Assembly: GCA_040365065.1 (NCBI GenBank)
Contig: BAABNI010000002.1
Coordinates: forward strand, 62,001-126,000
DNA: 64,000 nucleotides
Reading direction: 5' to 3'
DNA from: Pelagadaptatus aseana
GTDB lineage: Bacteria > Pseudomonadota > Gammaproteobacteria > Pseudomonadales > Cellvibrionaceae
Position 1 is the stretch's first letter. Every line of letters begins with the position of its first letter. The position numbers and the translations under genes are program-made. This document shows positions 63,245 to 64,000 of the stretch, one piece after another. The notes beneath the pieces were generated by a model. It ran no database searches. It had not been told where the DNA came from and saw only the letters and a list, made by a program, of their open reading frames with translations.

Positions 63245-64000
63245 ATGGACACAAACAACAAACGCCCATCCCCCTTTGAGACGCCCCTGCCCGAGAGCGA
63301 CAAAAGCCCCCGTCGTCGCAGCAACTTTGCCTTGGCAGTTACCGGCATGATCGCCATCGGTCTGCTGATCATTGCCTATCTGATGCTGGCACGCACCGTC
63401 AGCATCAGCGCCAATGCCCCCAACCTGTTTGTGCAAAGTGACAGCCTTCTGGAAGTCAATCTGGGGGATCGTCTGTTGCTGTTACCGGGAAAACACCGCA
63501 TCGAAATCAGCGCACCGGGCTATCGCAACCAAAGCCTTGAGATCGAACTGACCACCGCTGAAAAAAACTGGCATCAACAGCTGCAATTGCAACCGCTGCC
63601 CGGCAAGCTCACCGTTCACAGCAAGGTAGCCGCGGAAATATTTCTCAATGATCAGGCCGTGGGCCAAAGCGGTGAAAAACTGGATGGCATTGAAGCCGGA
63701 TCCTATCAAATGAGGGTGGTGGCACCGCGCTATAAACCCCTATTACAGAGTCTGACCATTGAGGGTAAAGGCCAACACCAGAAACTTGAGATTACCCTGA
63801 CTCCGGATTGGGTTAATGCCGCCCTCCAGTCCAACCCCAGCGGCGCTGATGTCCGTGTTGATGGTGAGCTGCAGGGGCAAACCCCCATCGAACTGCAGCT
63901 GCTCAGTGGTATTCGGCAAATTCAGGTCAGCAAACCCGGTTTCAGCGACTGGTTGCAAACCCTGAACATCAGCACCGATAAAGCTCTGGTGCTGCCGCCG
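63245..64000 (+). CDS. PEGA-domain membrane protein (cut by window end)
   Basis: Open from ATG 63245 through the last base, 252 codons and no stop. One membrane helix (about 29-50, ALAVTGMIAIGLLIIAYLML) leaves the rest periplasmic. Three PEGA-type beta units follow: about 55-110 (HRIEISAPGYRNQSLEIEL), 118-170 (GKLTVHSKVAAEIFLNDQAV) and 183-240 (ALQSNPSGADVRVDGELQGQ, TPIELQLLSG). PEGA proteins often carry a C-terminal enzymatic domain, sometimes a formylglycine-generating-enzyme-like one. Whether this one does is outside the window. Confidence 0.8.
   Translation, partial: MDTNNKRPSPFETPLPESDKSPRRRSNFALAVTGMIAIGLLIIAYLMLARTVSISANAPNLFVQSDSLLEVNLGDRLLLLPGKHRIEISAPGYRNQSLEIELTTAEKNWHQQLQLQPLPGKLTVHSKVAAEIFLNDQAVGQSGEKLDGIEAGSYQMRVVAPRYKPLLQSLTIEGKGQHQKLEITLTPDWVNAALQSNPSGADVRVDGELQGQTPIELQLLSGIRQIQVSKPGFSDWLQTLNISTDKALVLPP

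Overview
The window is a compact chromosomal segment of about 64 kb, roughly 50-55% GC by eye, from a Gram-negative gammaproteobacterium. The gene orders recJ-thrC-hom-dsbC-xerD, rpsP-rimM-trmD-rplS-ffh and queE-queC-tRNA-Lys resemble those of Pseudomonas and the Cellvibrionales-type marine gammaproteobacteria. Poly-serine linkers, an arylsulfatase and PEGA/TPR envelope proteins lean toward the Cellvibrionales side. The genus cannot be fixed from sequence reading alone. No phage, insertion sequence, CRISPR array or clear pseudogene was seen.

Region by region. 0-20.8 kb is housekeeping: tesA, recJ, thrC, hom, dsbC, xerD, an orphan hybrid histidine kinase, the rpsP-rimM-trmD-rplS operon, ffh, a CcsA-like membrane protein, a CorC-type CBS transporter, accA and dnaE. 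21-25.4 kb holds an orphan ABC-type binding protein, nadA, a DUF2889-like gene and an epoxide-hydrolase-like protein. 25.4-31.4 kb is an RND efflux operon with two adaptor genes and one pump, divergent from a TetR regulator with a clear palindromic operator between them. 31.4-35 kb holds tesB, the glutathione-dependent formaldehyde pathway (fghA, adhC) and a divergent Crp/Fnr regulator. 35-42.5 kb carries a solute-binding protein, a Cys-rich exported protein, a two-subunit molybdenum hydroxylase, an M20 peptidase and an arylsulfatase.

42.6-47.2 kb is the most interesting part. It is a tight four-gene operon encoding a MotA/ZorA-like membrane protein with a very long helical tail (DUF802-like), a MotB/ZorB-like OmpA protein with a membrane aspartate, and two uncharacterised partners (DUF3348-like and DUF2894-like). 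It looks like an ion-driven, peptidoglycan-anchored motor of unknown purpose. 47.5-50.3 kb holds a UspE-like protein, queE, queC and tRNA-Lys(TTT), followed by a stretch that looks like a decayed duplication of the tRNA 3' flank. 50.6-57.9 kb holds an iron alcohol dehydrogenase, a thioesterase, small exported proteins, an EEP-family lipoprotein, a PuuB-like oxidase and two alpha/beta hydrolases.

58 kb to the end is a same-strand cluster of five envelope proteins: a tetratricopeptide-like protein with a TonB-C-like end, a poly-Ser lipoprotein, a second lipoprotein, a membrane-anchored repeat protein and a PEGA protein cut by the window end. None has a recognised specific function. They look like parts of one cell-envelope assembly.

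Transcription units are mostly closed by strong intrinsic terminators. Three convergent pairs share a 4-base stop overlap.
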